Of a stretch of DNA of 5,375 nucleotides, positions 1 to 5,375 are shown piece after piece. The stretch spans positions 1 to 5,375 of the forward strand of contig CANJXV010000194.1 of assembly GCA_947478935.1 (NCBI GenBank), given 5' to 3'. The position numbers and the translations under genes are program-made. The stretch comes from Comamonadaceae bacterium (GTDB lineage Bacteria; Pseudomonadota; Gammaproteobacteria; Burkholderiales; Burkholderiaceae_C). The notes under the pieces are model-generated. The model was not told the DNA's origin, ran no database searches, and was given only the letters and a program-made list of their open reading frames with translations. Position 1 is the first letter of the stretch; every line of letters starts with the position of its first letter.

Positions 1-1089
1 GACCGCACCAGCATTACCGACGACGAACGTATCAAGGACATTACCGTGCTACCGCCCCCCGAACATTTGATCCGTTTTTTCCCGATCAGCGGCACGCTGG
101 TGGAAGGCCTGGTCTCCTCCACCCGCAAGCGCATCCAGAGCATCATGAACGGCAAAGATGACCGCCTACTGGTCATCATCGGCCCCTGCTCCATCCACGA
201 CCCCGCGGCCGCGCTGGACTATGCCAAGCGCCTTAAAGAACAGCGCGACCATTACGCTGATACCCTAGAAATCGTGATGCGCGTGTACTTTGAAAAACCG
301 CGCACTACCGTCGGCTGGAAAGGCCTGATCAACGACCCCTACTTGGACGAAAGCTTTCGCATCGATGAAGGTCTGCGTATCGCTCGCCAGTTGCTGATTG
401 ACATCAACCGCCTGGGACTGCCCGCAGGCAGCGAATTTTTGGACGTAATTTCACCGCAGTACCTGGGGGACCTGATTGCCTGGGGTGCCATCGGCGCGCG
501 TACCACCGAGAGTCAGGTGCATCGCGAACTGGCCTCGGGGCTGTCTGCCCCCATAGGCTTTAAAAATGGTACGGATGGCAATATCAAAATCGCCACCGAT
601 GCCATCCAGGCCGCTGCCGGTGGACATCACTTTTTGTCAGTGCACAAAAACGGCCAGGTGGCGATTGTGCAAACGCAAGGCAACCCGGATTGCCATGTAA
701 TTTTGCGCGGTGGTAAAGCGCCCAATTACGATGTAAAAAGCATAGAAAGTGCCTGTCAGGACCTGGCCAAAGCGGGCTTGTCGCAAACCCTGATGGTCGA
801 TTGCAGCCACGCCAACAGCAGCAAGCAGCACCAAAAACAATTGGACGTCGCCAAGGACATTGCAGGCCAACTAGCGCAAGGCTCGACCCGTATATTTGGC
901 GTGATGGTAGAGAGCCACTTAACCGCCGGGGCGCAAAAATTTACACCAGGCAAGGACTCGGTGGCCGGTTTGCAATACGGCCAAAGCATTACCGATGCTT
1001 GCTTGGGTTGGGACGATTCGCTAAGCAGCTTGGAAACCCTGTCGCAATCGGTGAAAGCGCGCCGGGTGCGCCGCAGTGCTGCTACCTAA
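1..1089 (+). CDS. aroG: Class I DAHP synthase (3-deoxy-7-phosphoheptulonate synthase), 5' partial
   Basis: This enzyme condenses phosphoenolpyruvate with erythrose 4-phosphate to make DAHP, the entry step of the cytoplasmic shikimate pathway. The frame is open from base 1 and encodes 362 residues here. The residues before the GTG at 46 (DDERIKDIT) already match the N-terminus of E. coli AroG (NDDLRIKEI), so that GTG is internal and the real start lies a few codons outside the window. Expected metal ligands are present, numbered from base 1: Cys63 in IGPCSIHD, His270 in DCSHANSS, Glu304 in VMVESHL and Asp332 in ITDACLGW. FEKPRTTVGWKGLINDP and GARTTESQVHRELASGLS are also intact. The sequence mixes AroG-like stretches (FLSV, where AroF has FVGI) with AroF-like ones (QTQGNPD). 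The symbol aroG is therefore a family-level choice, and the feedback amino acid (Phe, Tyr or Trp) is not settled. The C-terminus adds a short basic tail after KARR. It converges on mpl. Confidence 0.95.
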   Translation, partial: DRTSITDDERIKDITVLPPPEHLIRFFPISGTLVEGLVSSTRKRIQSIMNGKDDRLLVIIGPCSIHDPAAALDYAKRLKEQRDHYADTLEIVMRVYFEKPRTTVGWKGLINDPYLDESFRIDEGLRIARQLLIDINRLGLPAGSEFLDVISPQYLGDLIAWGAIGARTTESQVHRELASGLSAPIGFKNGTDGNIKIATDAIQAAAGGHHFLSVHKNGQVAIVQTQGNPDCHVILRGGKAPNYDVKSIESACQDLAKAGLSQTLMVDCSHANSSKQHQKQLDVAKDIAGQLAQGSTRIFGVMVESHLTAGAQKFTPGKDSVAGLQYGQSITDACLGWDDSLSSLETLSQSVKARRVRRSAAT

Positions 1090-1106
1090 AGACCATGGGA
1101 TAAATA

Positions 1107-1147
1107 CGCGCCGGACCCCATCCATGCTGGCATGCGGCTTCGGCGCG
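1107..1147. other. Imperfect hairpin between the convergent aroG and mpl genes
   Basis: The arms CGCGCCGGA (1107-1115) and TTCGGCGCG (1139-1147) can form a nine-pair stem with one G-T pair. Inside it, CATG (1123-1126) and CATG (1131-1134) can form a small tip. The hairpin starts 18 bases after the aroG stop. Neither strand has a T-run after it, so it is not a classical intrinsic terminator. It may stabilise a 3' end or be chance in GC-rich DNA. A second, smaller stem, CATCC/GGATG (1214-1218 and 1222-1226), lies 27 bases beyond the mpl stop, also without a T-run. I see nothing else in the 1090-1252 gap. Confidence 0.3.
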
Positions 1148-1252
1148 AGCCAGTGAAACCTCATTTGCTTAGCGCCTTTGATTAATTCACGGCGTCGCCT
1201 TATCGCAGGGCACCATCCTGAGGATGAAAGTGGGGCTTGGCAGCAGCAGCGC

Positions 1253-2659
1253 TTACGACTGCGACGCAGTCTGCTGCAATGCCTGAAGCAACTTGGCGTG
1301 AATGCCGCCAAAGCCGCCGTTGCTCATGCACACAATATGGTCGCCCGGCTGCACCACAGCGCGCAGTTGCTGTACCAGCGCATCCACCGAATCGGCGACC
1401 CTAGCGCGCACACCCATGGGCGCTAGGGCCTCGTGCGCATCCCAGCCTAGCGCGCCGCTATGGCAAAAGGCCAGATCCGCCTCATCCAGGCTCCAGGGCA
1501 ATTGCGCTTTCATGGCGCCGAGCTTCATCGTGTTAGAGCGCGGCTCAAAAACCGCCAGAACGCGCGCCGCACCCACCTGGCGGCGCAAACCATTGAGCGT
1601 GGTGCGTATGGCTGTGGGGTGGTGCGCAAAATCGTCGTACACCGTCACCAAAGGCGCCGACTGCTGTCCCGCTAGCGCGACACGCCCGCGCACTTCCATG
1701 CGGCGCTTGACGTTTTCAAACTGCTGCAAGGCCAGGCCCGCCGCCGCCGGGCTGACGCCTAGGTGTTCCGCCGCCGCGATAGCCGCGAGGGCATTGAGCT
1801 GGTTGTGCACCCCACCCAAGGCCCAGCGCACACGCCCCACCTGCGCGCCTTGTTGGAGCACCGCAAAATCTTCCGGTTCGCCCTCTGCGGTGAAATCGCT
1901 GACCGCCGCGCCGAAGCTGCGCACCTCGCTCCAGCAACCCATTTGCAACACCCGCGCCAGACTTTCTTCCAGCCCATTGACCACCAGCCGCCCGTTGGAC
2001 GGCACGGTGCGCAGCAAATGGTGGAACTGCCGCTCAATCGCTTGCAAGTTCTCAAAAATGTCTGCGTGGTCGAATTCCAGGTTGTTCAGAACAGCGGTAC
2101 GCGGGCGGTAATGCACAAACTTGCTGCGCTTATCAAAAAATGCGGTGTCATATTCGTCCGCCTCGATGACAAAGGCTGCGCCCCGCCCCAGCCGGGCCGA
2201 CACGCCGAAGTTCAGCGGCACGCCGCCCACCAGAAAGCCCGGCTCCAGACCGGCATGTTCCAAAATCCAGCTCAGCATGGCGGTAGTCGTAGTTTTGCCA
2301 TGGGTACCCGCTACCGCCAGCACATGGCGGCCGGCCAACAGATGCTCGGCCAGCCACTGCGGGCCGCTGGTATAGGCCAATCCCCGATCCAGAATCGCTT
2401 CCATCAGCGGGAATTTGGCGCTCCCGTCGGCATTGCGGGCGCGGCTGACCACATTGCCCACCACCCAAATGTCCGGCGCCAGGGCCACTTGCTCAGCGCC
2501 AAAGCCTTGCATCACCTCGATACCCAGCTCGCGTAATTGATCGCTCATCGGCGGGTACACACCGGCATCGCAACCCGTTACTCGGTGGCCAGCCTCGCGC
2601 GCCAAGGCTGCCAGTCCGCCCATAAACGTGCCGCAAATCCCCAATATGTGTATGTGCAT
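1253..2659 (-). CDS. mpl: UDP-N-acetylmuramate:L-alanyl-gamma-D-glutamyl-meso-diaminopimelate ligase (Mpl)
   Basis: Mpl is a cytoplasmic, ATP-dependent Mur-family ligase. It joins the murein tripeptide L-Ala-gamma-D-Glu-mDAP, released during cell-wall turnover, to UDP-MurNAc, so recycled peptide re-enters peptidoglycan synthesis. The 468 residues follow E. coli Mpl throughout: N-terminal HIHILGICGTFMGGLA, the ATP-binding loop GTHGKTTTT at 118-126 (Lys122), EADEYDTAFFDKRSKFVHY at 167-185, NNLEFDHADIF at 192-202, HN at 285-286, DDFAHHPTA at 342-350, EPRSNTM at 372-378 and MSNGGFGGIH at 445-454. DDFAHHPTA and GNFE/LNFG-type motifs separate Mpl from MurC. Compared with my memory of E. coli Mpl, residues 73-83 (RARNADGSAKF) form a short insertion, possibly a clade trait. 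The start fits the family N-terminus exactly, although no strong Shine-Dalgarno sequence precedes it. It is transcribed alone, divergent from the next gene. Confidence 0.96.
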   Translation of the reverse strand: MHIHILGICGTFMGGLAALAREAGHRVTGCDAGVYPPMSDQLRELGIEVMQGFGAEQVALAPDIWVVGNVVSRARNADGSAKFPLMEAILDRGLAYTSGPQWLAEHLLAGRHVLAVAGTHGKTTTTAMLSWILEHAGLEPGFLVGGVPLNFGVSARLGRGAAFVIEADEYDTAFFDKRSKFVHYRPRTAVLNNLEFDHADIFENLQAIERQFHHLLRTVPSNGRLVVNGLEESLARVLQMGCWSEVRSFGAAVSDFTAEGEPEDFAVLQQGAQVGRVRWALGGVHNQLNALAAIAAAEHLGVSPAAAGLALQQFENVKRRMEVRGRVALAGQQSAPLVTVYDDFAHHPTAIRTTLNGLRRQVGAARVLAVFEPRSNTMKLGAMKAQLPWSLDEADLAFCHSGALGWDAHEALAPMGVRARVADSVDALVQQLRAVVQPGDHIVCMSNGGFGGIHAKLLQALQQTASQS

Positions 2660-2696
2660 GTCCGAATTTTACTGGCCGCCCCCCGCAAACGCGCGC

Positions 2697-2725
2697 TTTA
2701 TGCAGACGCGCTTTGCGTGACGCAA
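2697..2725 (-). promoter_or_regulatory. Candidate sigma-70-type promoter for mpl
   Basis: Read on the minus strand, TTGCGT (2725-2720) is followed by a 17-base spacer and CATAAA (2702-2697). These match TTGACA at three positions and TATAAT at four. Transcription would begin near 2690, giving an untranslated leader of about 30 bases before the mpl ATG. The spacing is ideal but the boxes are weak, so this is a suggestion from position and spacing. The inverted repeat at 2715-2731 overlaps the -35 box. Confidence 0.35.
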
Positions 2726-2731
2726 TCACGC
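2715..2731. repeat. Perfect 6-bp inverted repeat over the putative mpl -35 box
   Basis: GCGTGA (2715-2720) and TCACGC (2726-2731) are exact reverse complements separated by five bases (CGCAA). A direct repeat, CGCGCTTT, lies beside it at 2692-2699 and 2707-2714, its copies starting 15 bases apart. Both sit where a regulator of mpl could bind, but sequences this short are common by chance in GC-rich DNA. No regulator is identified. Confidence 0.35.
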
Positions 2732-2777
2732 TGAAAACGGCTGCACACCTACGCAAGCCCGGCATTAGCCCCAATCT

Positions 2778-2864
2778 GTCATGGCGAGTGCAACGAAGCG
2801 GAACCGTTTGCCGTTTGAATCAGGCGCTTATGGATCGCCAATTGGCTGCGCTCCATGCGATGAC
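2778..2864. repeat. Decayed palindromic repeat bounded by GTCAT...ATGAC
   Basis: The left arm begins GTCATGGC (2778-2785) followed by GAGTGCA (2786-2792). The right arm, read in reverse complement, begins GTCATCGC (2864-2857), then three extra bases, then GAGCGCA (2853-2847). The arms therefore share GTCATNGC and GAGYGCA in mirrored order around a centre of about 54 bases. This resembles widespread non-coding repeats of the type GTCATTGCGAG...CTCGCAATGAC that I recall from many proteobacterial genomes; I could not confirm the family. The centre also contains a tandem CCGTTTG duplication (2804-2817). It lies between two divergent genes and has no convincing ORF. A decayed dispersed element is the likeliest reading. 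Confidence 0.55.
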
Positions 2865-2946
2865 TTAAATATGCAGGGCTTACTCAGCGTACCGAGTTTG
2901 ACCCCTTAACTTGGCGGCATTGTCGGGTGCGGGGCACAATGCACAG

Positions 2947-3549
2947 ATGGACAGCATCAAAGCGGAAATAGCGGCAGTCGCAGCACGTTCAGTGGTGGAG
3001 GAAGGCCTGGACTTTGGCGCAGCTAAGCGCCGTGCAGCCCAACAACTGGGACTATCGCCGCGCCAGGGCCTGCCCGACCACGAAACTATGGAGCGGGCGG
3101 TACAGGACTACATCGCCATTTTTTGCCCCGAAAGCCAGGCCCAGGAACTTGGCGTACTGCGCAGGATCGCGCTCGTCTGGATGGAGCGCTTGGCGCGTTT
3201 TCAGCCCCATCTCGGTGGTGCGGTCTGGCGCGGAACCGCCACCCGGCACTCAGACATTTACCTGCAATTGTTTTGCGAAGACTCCAAAATAGCCGAAATT
3301 ACCTTAATCGACATGGGCGTGCGCTTTCAAGCCAGCCAGGTCACCGGTTTGCACGGCGACACGGTAGATGCGCTCAGTGTGCAAGTGTGGCTTGAAGATT
3401 TCAAATCCTATTTGGGCCTGCACTTGTTGGTCAACGATCTGGATGGCATCCGGGGAGCGCTGCAGTCAGACGCGCAGGGGCGGCGTTGGCGTGGGGATAC
3501 CAAGGCCTTACGCAGTTTGATGGACAATGGGCAGGATGCAAGCACCTGA
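2947..3549 (+). CDS. Uncharacterised protein with a degenerate nucleotidyltransferase-like motif
   Basis: This is a 200-residue soluble protein with no signal peptide or membrane segment. I do not recognise a named function. Residues 1-80 look helical and charged. Residues 91-106 (GAVWRGTATRHSDIYL) match the spacing of the minimal nucleotidyltransferase signature GSxAxGxxxxxSDxDL exactly, but Ala replaces the Ser after Gly91 and Tyr105 replaces the second catalytic Asp; Asp103 is kept. EITLID (117-122) could be the strand carrying the third acidic residue. If the fold is right, the usual two-metal transfer chemistry is probably impaired. I chose ATG 2947 (MDSIKAEIAA) over an upstream in-frame TTG at 2911, which adds 12 unlikely residues. 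Neither has a good Shine-Dalgarno sequence. Its end overlaps the TlpA-like gene, suggesting co-transcription. That it is a real gene is well supported; the fold is inferred from one motif. Confidence 0.85.
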   Translation: MDSIKAEIAAVAARSVVEEGLDFGAAKRRAAQQLGLSPRQGLPDHETMERAVQDYIAIFCPESQAQELGVLRRIALVWMERLARFQPHLGGAVWRGTATRHSDIYLQLFCEDSKIAEITLIDMGVRFQASQVTGLHGDTVDALSVQVWLEDFKSYLGLHLLVNDLDGIRGALQSDAQGRRWRGDTKALRSLMDNGQDAST

Positions 3550-4081
3550 AATCACTGCACAGGCAACGCCCCGACGTCGCTGGGCGCTGGGAGCGCTAGC
3601 CGCGACGGCCTTGGGAGCAGGTATTGGTGCCTCCTGGTGGCGCAATCGACCAGCACCGGATGCCGCACCTGCCGGGCTCTGGGCGCGCCAATGGACCAAC
3701 CCGCAAGGAGAAAGTTTTGCTATGCAGCGCTTTCAAGGGCGACCGCTATTGGTCAATTTTTGGGCCACCTGGTGCCCCCCCTGCATTGAAGAACTTCCGC
3801 TAATTGAAGCCTTCTATCAACAAAATAAATCTAATGGCTGGCAAGTTCTTGGACTGGCCGTCGACAAACCGGAAAGGGTGCTAAGCTTTCTGAAGACCAC
3901 TCCTCTGTCTTTTGCACTTGGTATGGCCGGGCTCGAGGGGACGGAAATGAGCCGTGAGTTGGGCAATTTGACTGGAAGCCTGCCCTTTACCGTGGTATTT
4001 TCAAGCGACGGCCAAATCGCGCAGCGCAAGCTCGGGCGCATAAGCCAGCAAGACCTAGATCAATGGCGTGGTTTAAGATAG
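3527..4081 (+). CDS. TlpA-family membrane-anchored thioredoxin-like disulfide oxidoreductase
   Basis: Proteins of this family exchange thiols and disulfides on periplasmic substrates, for example during cytochrome c or cytochrome oxidase maturation; the partner here is unknown. The 184 residues begin with a short arginine-rich cytoplasmic stretch (TPRRRW) and a hydrophobic Ala/Gly/Leu segment at about 19-37, most likely an uncleaved signal anchor. The arginine cluster is loosely Tat-like, but a Tat substrate is not shown. The thioredoxin domain follows: LLVNFWATWCPPCIEELP with redox cysteines Cys83 and Cys86, a VLGLAVDKPERVLSFL strand-helix, and SLPFTVVF with the probable cis-proline Pro153. 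The ATG at 3527 gives a 23-base overlap with the upstream gene; a second in-frame ATG at 3536 gives 14. Both have poor Shine-Dalgarno sequences, so translational coupling is likely and the exact start is uncertain. Confidence 0.92.
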   Translation: MGRMQAPEITAQATPRRRWALGALAATALGAGIGASWWRNRPAPDAAPAGLWARQWTNPQGESFAMQRFQGRPLLVNFWATWCPPCIEELPLIEAFYQQNKSNGWQVLGLAVDKPERVLSFLKTTPLSFALGMAGLEGTEMSRELGNLTGSLPFTVVFSSDGQIAQRKLGRISQQDLDQWRGLR

Positions 4082-4194
4082 TCAAGCACTGGGCTATTGC
4101 GCTAGCCGCCGATTTATTCGCGATACCGGAATTTAGCCTACGTTAGAATATTTTTAAGAGCTTTTAATTCATTTAAAGTATTTTTAACATGTTT

Positions 4195-4208
4195 GAGAGG
4201 GTGGCATG
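4195..4208 (+). promoter_or_regulatory. Shine-Dalgarno-like GAGAGG before an upstream in-frame accB ATG
   Basis: GAGAGG (4195-4200) lies five bases before ATG 4206, which is in frame with accB and would add 12 residues (MAANPHQMQGGS). The spacing is acceptable for initiation. The extension has no counterpart in the E. coli AccB N-terminus as I recall it, so I regard it as the less likely start. Confidence 0.35.
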
Positions 4209-4230
4209 GCTGCCAACCCCCATCAAATGC

Positions 4231-4237
4231 AAGGAGG
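4231..4237 (+). promoter_or_regulatory. Strong Shine-Dalgarno sequence selecting the accB start at 4242
   Basis: AAGGAGG is a near-perfect complement to the 16S rRNA 3' end and stands four bases before ATG 4242. The spacing is a little short. Together with the family-typical N-terminus MDLRKLKTLIDLV, it decides the start over ATG 4206 and ATG 4227. Confidence 0.75.
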
Positions 4238-4241
4238 ATCC

Positions 4242-4712
4242 ATGGATTTACGCAAACTCAAGACCTTGATCGACCTGGTCTCTGATTCCAACGTCTCGGA
4301 GCTGGAGATAACCGAGGCCGAGGGCAAGGTACGCATTGTTAAAGGTTCGCAAACAGTGGCGCAAGCCTATGCGCCTGTACCTGCGCCGGTGGCAGCGGGC
4401 GCGCCGCAAGCCCCCTTGGCGCCGCAGGCCACGTCCGCCACAGTGCCCGCAGAAGCTCCCGCACCGGAGGTCAGCACCCTGCACACCGTCAAGTCACCGA
4501 TGGTCGGCACCTTTTACCGCTCCTCCTCGCCCGGCGCCAAAGCCTTCGTGGAAGTGGGCGACATGGTCAAAGAGGGCGACACCATCTGCATTATTGAAGC
4601 CATGAAAATTCTCAATGAGATTGAGGCAGACAAATCTGGCAAAGTGGTCCAGGTTTTCTGCGAGAACGGCCAGGCGGTGGAATACGGGCAAGCCCTGATC
4701 ACGATCGAATAA
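4242..4712 (+). CDS. accB: Biotin carboxyl carrier protein of acetyl-CoA carboxylase (AccB/BCCP)
   Basis: AccB carries covalently bound biotin between the biotin carboxylase AccC and the carboxyltransferase AccAD, in the first committed step of fatty acid synthesis in the cytoplasm. From ATG 4242 it has 156 residues, the same as E. coli AccB. The N-terminal segment (MDLRKLKTLIDLVSDSNVSELEI) matches the family. A flexible Ala/Pro-rich linker covers about residues 40-80. The C-terminal biotinyl domain begins near HTVKSPMVGTFYR. The biotin site is Lys122 in EAMKILNEIEADK, at the same number as in E. coli; Ile follows the lysine where E. coli has Met. The thumb loop typical of AccB is present (SSPGAKAFVEVGD). 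Ten bases separate its stop from accC, so the two form one operon. An in-frame ATG at 4206 could add 12 residues, but I consider it secondary. Confidence 0.97.
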   Translation: MDLRKLKTLIDLVSDSNVSELEITEAEGKVRIVKGSQTVAQAYAPVPAPVAAGAPQAPLAPQATSATVPAEAPAPEVSTLHTVKSPMVGTFYRSSSPGAKAFVEVGDMVKEGDTICIIEAMKILNEIEADKSGKVVQVFCENGQAVEYGQALITIE

Positions 4713-4722
4713 CCCCCTAGCC

Positions 4723-5375
4723 ATGTTTAAAAAAATTCTGATCGCCAACCGTGGCGAAATTGCGCTGCGCATCCAGCGCGCCTGCCGCGAGCTGGGTGTG
4801 CGCGCGGTTATGGTCTATTCCGAAGCCGACCGCGACGCTAAATACGTACGCCTGGCCGAGGAGGCCGTCTGCATCGGACCGGCAGCCTCCAACCTGAGCT
4901 ATCTGAATATGCCGGCCATTATTTCGGCCGCTGAAGTTACCGACGCGGAAGCCATCCACCCCGGTTACGGCTTTTTAAGCGAAAACGCGGATTTTGCCGA
5001 ACGGGTGGAAAAAAGCGGATTCCAATTTATCGGCCCTACGCCCGAATCTATCCGCATCATGGGTGATAAGGTATCGGCCAAGCAGGCCATGATCCGCGCC
5101 GGCGTGCCTTGCGTGCCCGGCTCGGAGGGCGAGTTGCCCGATGACCCGGCCCAGGTCCGCAAGATTGCGAAAAGCGTGGGTTACCCAGTCATCATCAAAG
5201 CTGCCGGCGGCGGTGGCGGGCGCGGCATGCGTGTGGTGCATACCGAAGCGGCGCTGATCAATGCGGTAGCCATGACCAAGGCCGAGGCGGGCGCAGCCTT
5301 TGGGAATCCTGCGGTTTACATGGAAAAATTTCTCCAAAACCCGCGTCATATTGAAATTCAAATTCTGGCCGACAC
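4723..5375 (+). CDS. accC: Biotin carboxylase subunit of acetyl-CoA carboxylase (AccC), 3' partial
   Basis: AccC uses ATP and bicarbonate to carboxylate the biotin on AccB. The frame opens at ATG 4723 and runs off the right edge after 217 complete codons, about half of the usual length near 450. It aligns without gaps to E. coli AccC as I recall it: KILIANRGEIALRI at the N-terminus, AIHPGYGFLSENADFAE, IGPTPESIRIMGDK with Lys116, YPVIIKAAGGGGGRGMR with Lys159 and the glycine-rich ATP lid, and YMEKFLQNPRHIEIQILAD near the edge. These cover the N-terminal biotin carboxylase domain and the start of the ATP-grasp domain; the catalytic C-terminal part is outside the window. There is no clear Shine-Dalgarno sequence in the ten bases after the accB stop, so translation is probably coupled to accB. 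Confidence 0.97.
   Translation, partial: MFKKILIANRGEIALRIQRACRELGVRAVMVYSEADRDAKYVRLAEEAVCIGPAASNLSYLNMPAIISAAEVTDAEAIHPGYGFLSENADFAERVEKSGFQFIGPTPESIRIMGDKVSAKQAMIRAGVPCVPGSEGELPDDPAQVRKIAKSVGYPVIIKAAGGGGGRGMRVVHTEAALINAVAMTKAEAGAAFGNPAVYMEKFLQNPRHIEIQILAD

Larger units (their letters stand above)
4082..4241 (+). promoter_or_regulatory. AT-rich leader and probable promoter region of accBC
   Basis: This 160-base gap contains a markedly AT-rich patch at about 4143-4193, unlike the surrounding GC-rich DNA. TAGAAT at 4144-4149 is a good -10 candidate, but no matching -35 box sits 16-18 bases upstream. TAACAT at 4185-4190 is a second, weaker -10 candidate. TATTTTTAA occurs twice, at 4149-4157 and 4179-4187, starting exactly 30 bases apart. 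I infer that accBC has its own promoter here because of the gap and base composition, but I cannot fix the start site. No terminator for the upstream gene is apparent. Confidence 0.45.

Noticed and set aside
1090..1252. Intrinsic terminator between aroG and mpl
   Set aside because: Hairpins are present but none is followed by a T-run on either strand.
1302..2111. Long plus-strand open frame (269 codons) opposite mpl, and another at 1763-2536
   Set aside because: Both lie wholly antisense to a clearly intact mpl. Their translations are low-complexity, rich in Arg, Ala, Ser and Pro, with no recognisable motif, as expected for shadows in GC-rich DNA.
2898..2926. TTGACC at 2898-2903 as the -35 box of a promoter for the uncharacterised gene
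   Set aside because: The positions 16-18 bases downstream (around TGTCGG) look nothing like a -10 box. The alternative TTGGCG/CACAAT pair ends only six bases before the ATG.
2911..2946. TTG 2911 as start of the uncharacterised protein
   Set aside because: It adds 12 residues (MAALSGAGHNAQ) before a natural-looking MDSIKAEIAA start and has no Shine-Dalgarno sequence.
4494..4772. Minus-strand open frame across the accB-accC junction
   Set aside because: It is antisense to two well-supported genes, including the conserved biotin site, and shows no family motif of its own.
1..5375. A new defence, mobile or biosynthetic system
   Set aside because: All genes but one belong to familiar housekeeping families, and no mobile-element genes, tRNA junctions or abrupt composition shifts across genes were seen.

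Overview
The window looks like ordinary chromosomal housekeeping DNA from a betaproteobacterium, most likely of the order Burkholderiales. The evidence is its GC-rich codon use, protein sequences that follow proteobacterial families closely, and the gene order mpl / hypothetical / tlpA-like / accB / accC. That order fits my memory of Burkholderiales genomes, but I have not checked it. No tRNA, rRNA, CRISPR array, transposase, integrase, phage gene or toxin-antitoxin pair is visible.

Layout. Positions 1-1089 (+) hold a class I DAHP synthase, the first enzyme of the shikimate pathway. Its true start lies just left of the window. It converges on mpl (1253-2659, -), a murein tripeptide recycling ligase, across a 163-base gap with only weak hairpins. 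A 287-base divergent region (2660-2946) follows. It holds a plausible mpl promoter with an inverted repeat over its -35 box and an 87-base decayed palindromic element bounded by GTCAT...ATGAC. Next come a small uncharacterised protein (2947-3549, +) and an overlapping membrane-anchored thioredoxin-like protein of the TlpA family (3527-4081, +). After an AT-rich 160-base leader come accB (4242-4712, +) and the first half of accC (4723 to the right edge), the biotin carrier and biotin carboxylase subunits of acetyl-CoA carboxylase.

Function. DAHP synthase feeds aromatic amino acid synthesis. Mpl returns recycled cell-wall tripeptide to peptidoglycan precursors. AccB and AccC act together in the first step of fatty acid synthesis: AccC carboxylates the biotin carried on Lys122 of AccB. 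The TlpA-like protein probably handles thiol-disulfide exchange at the outer face of the inner membrane. The role of the small protein is unknown, but it carries a recognisable, damaged nucleotidyltransferase signature.

I found no convincing new multi-gene system. The most useful leads are the degenerate nucleotidyltransferase motif, the GTCAT...ATGAC repeat, and two in-frame accB starts that each have a Shine-Dalgarno-like sequence.
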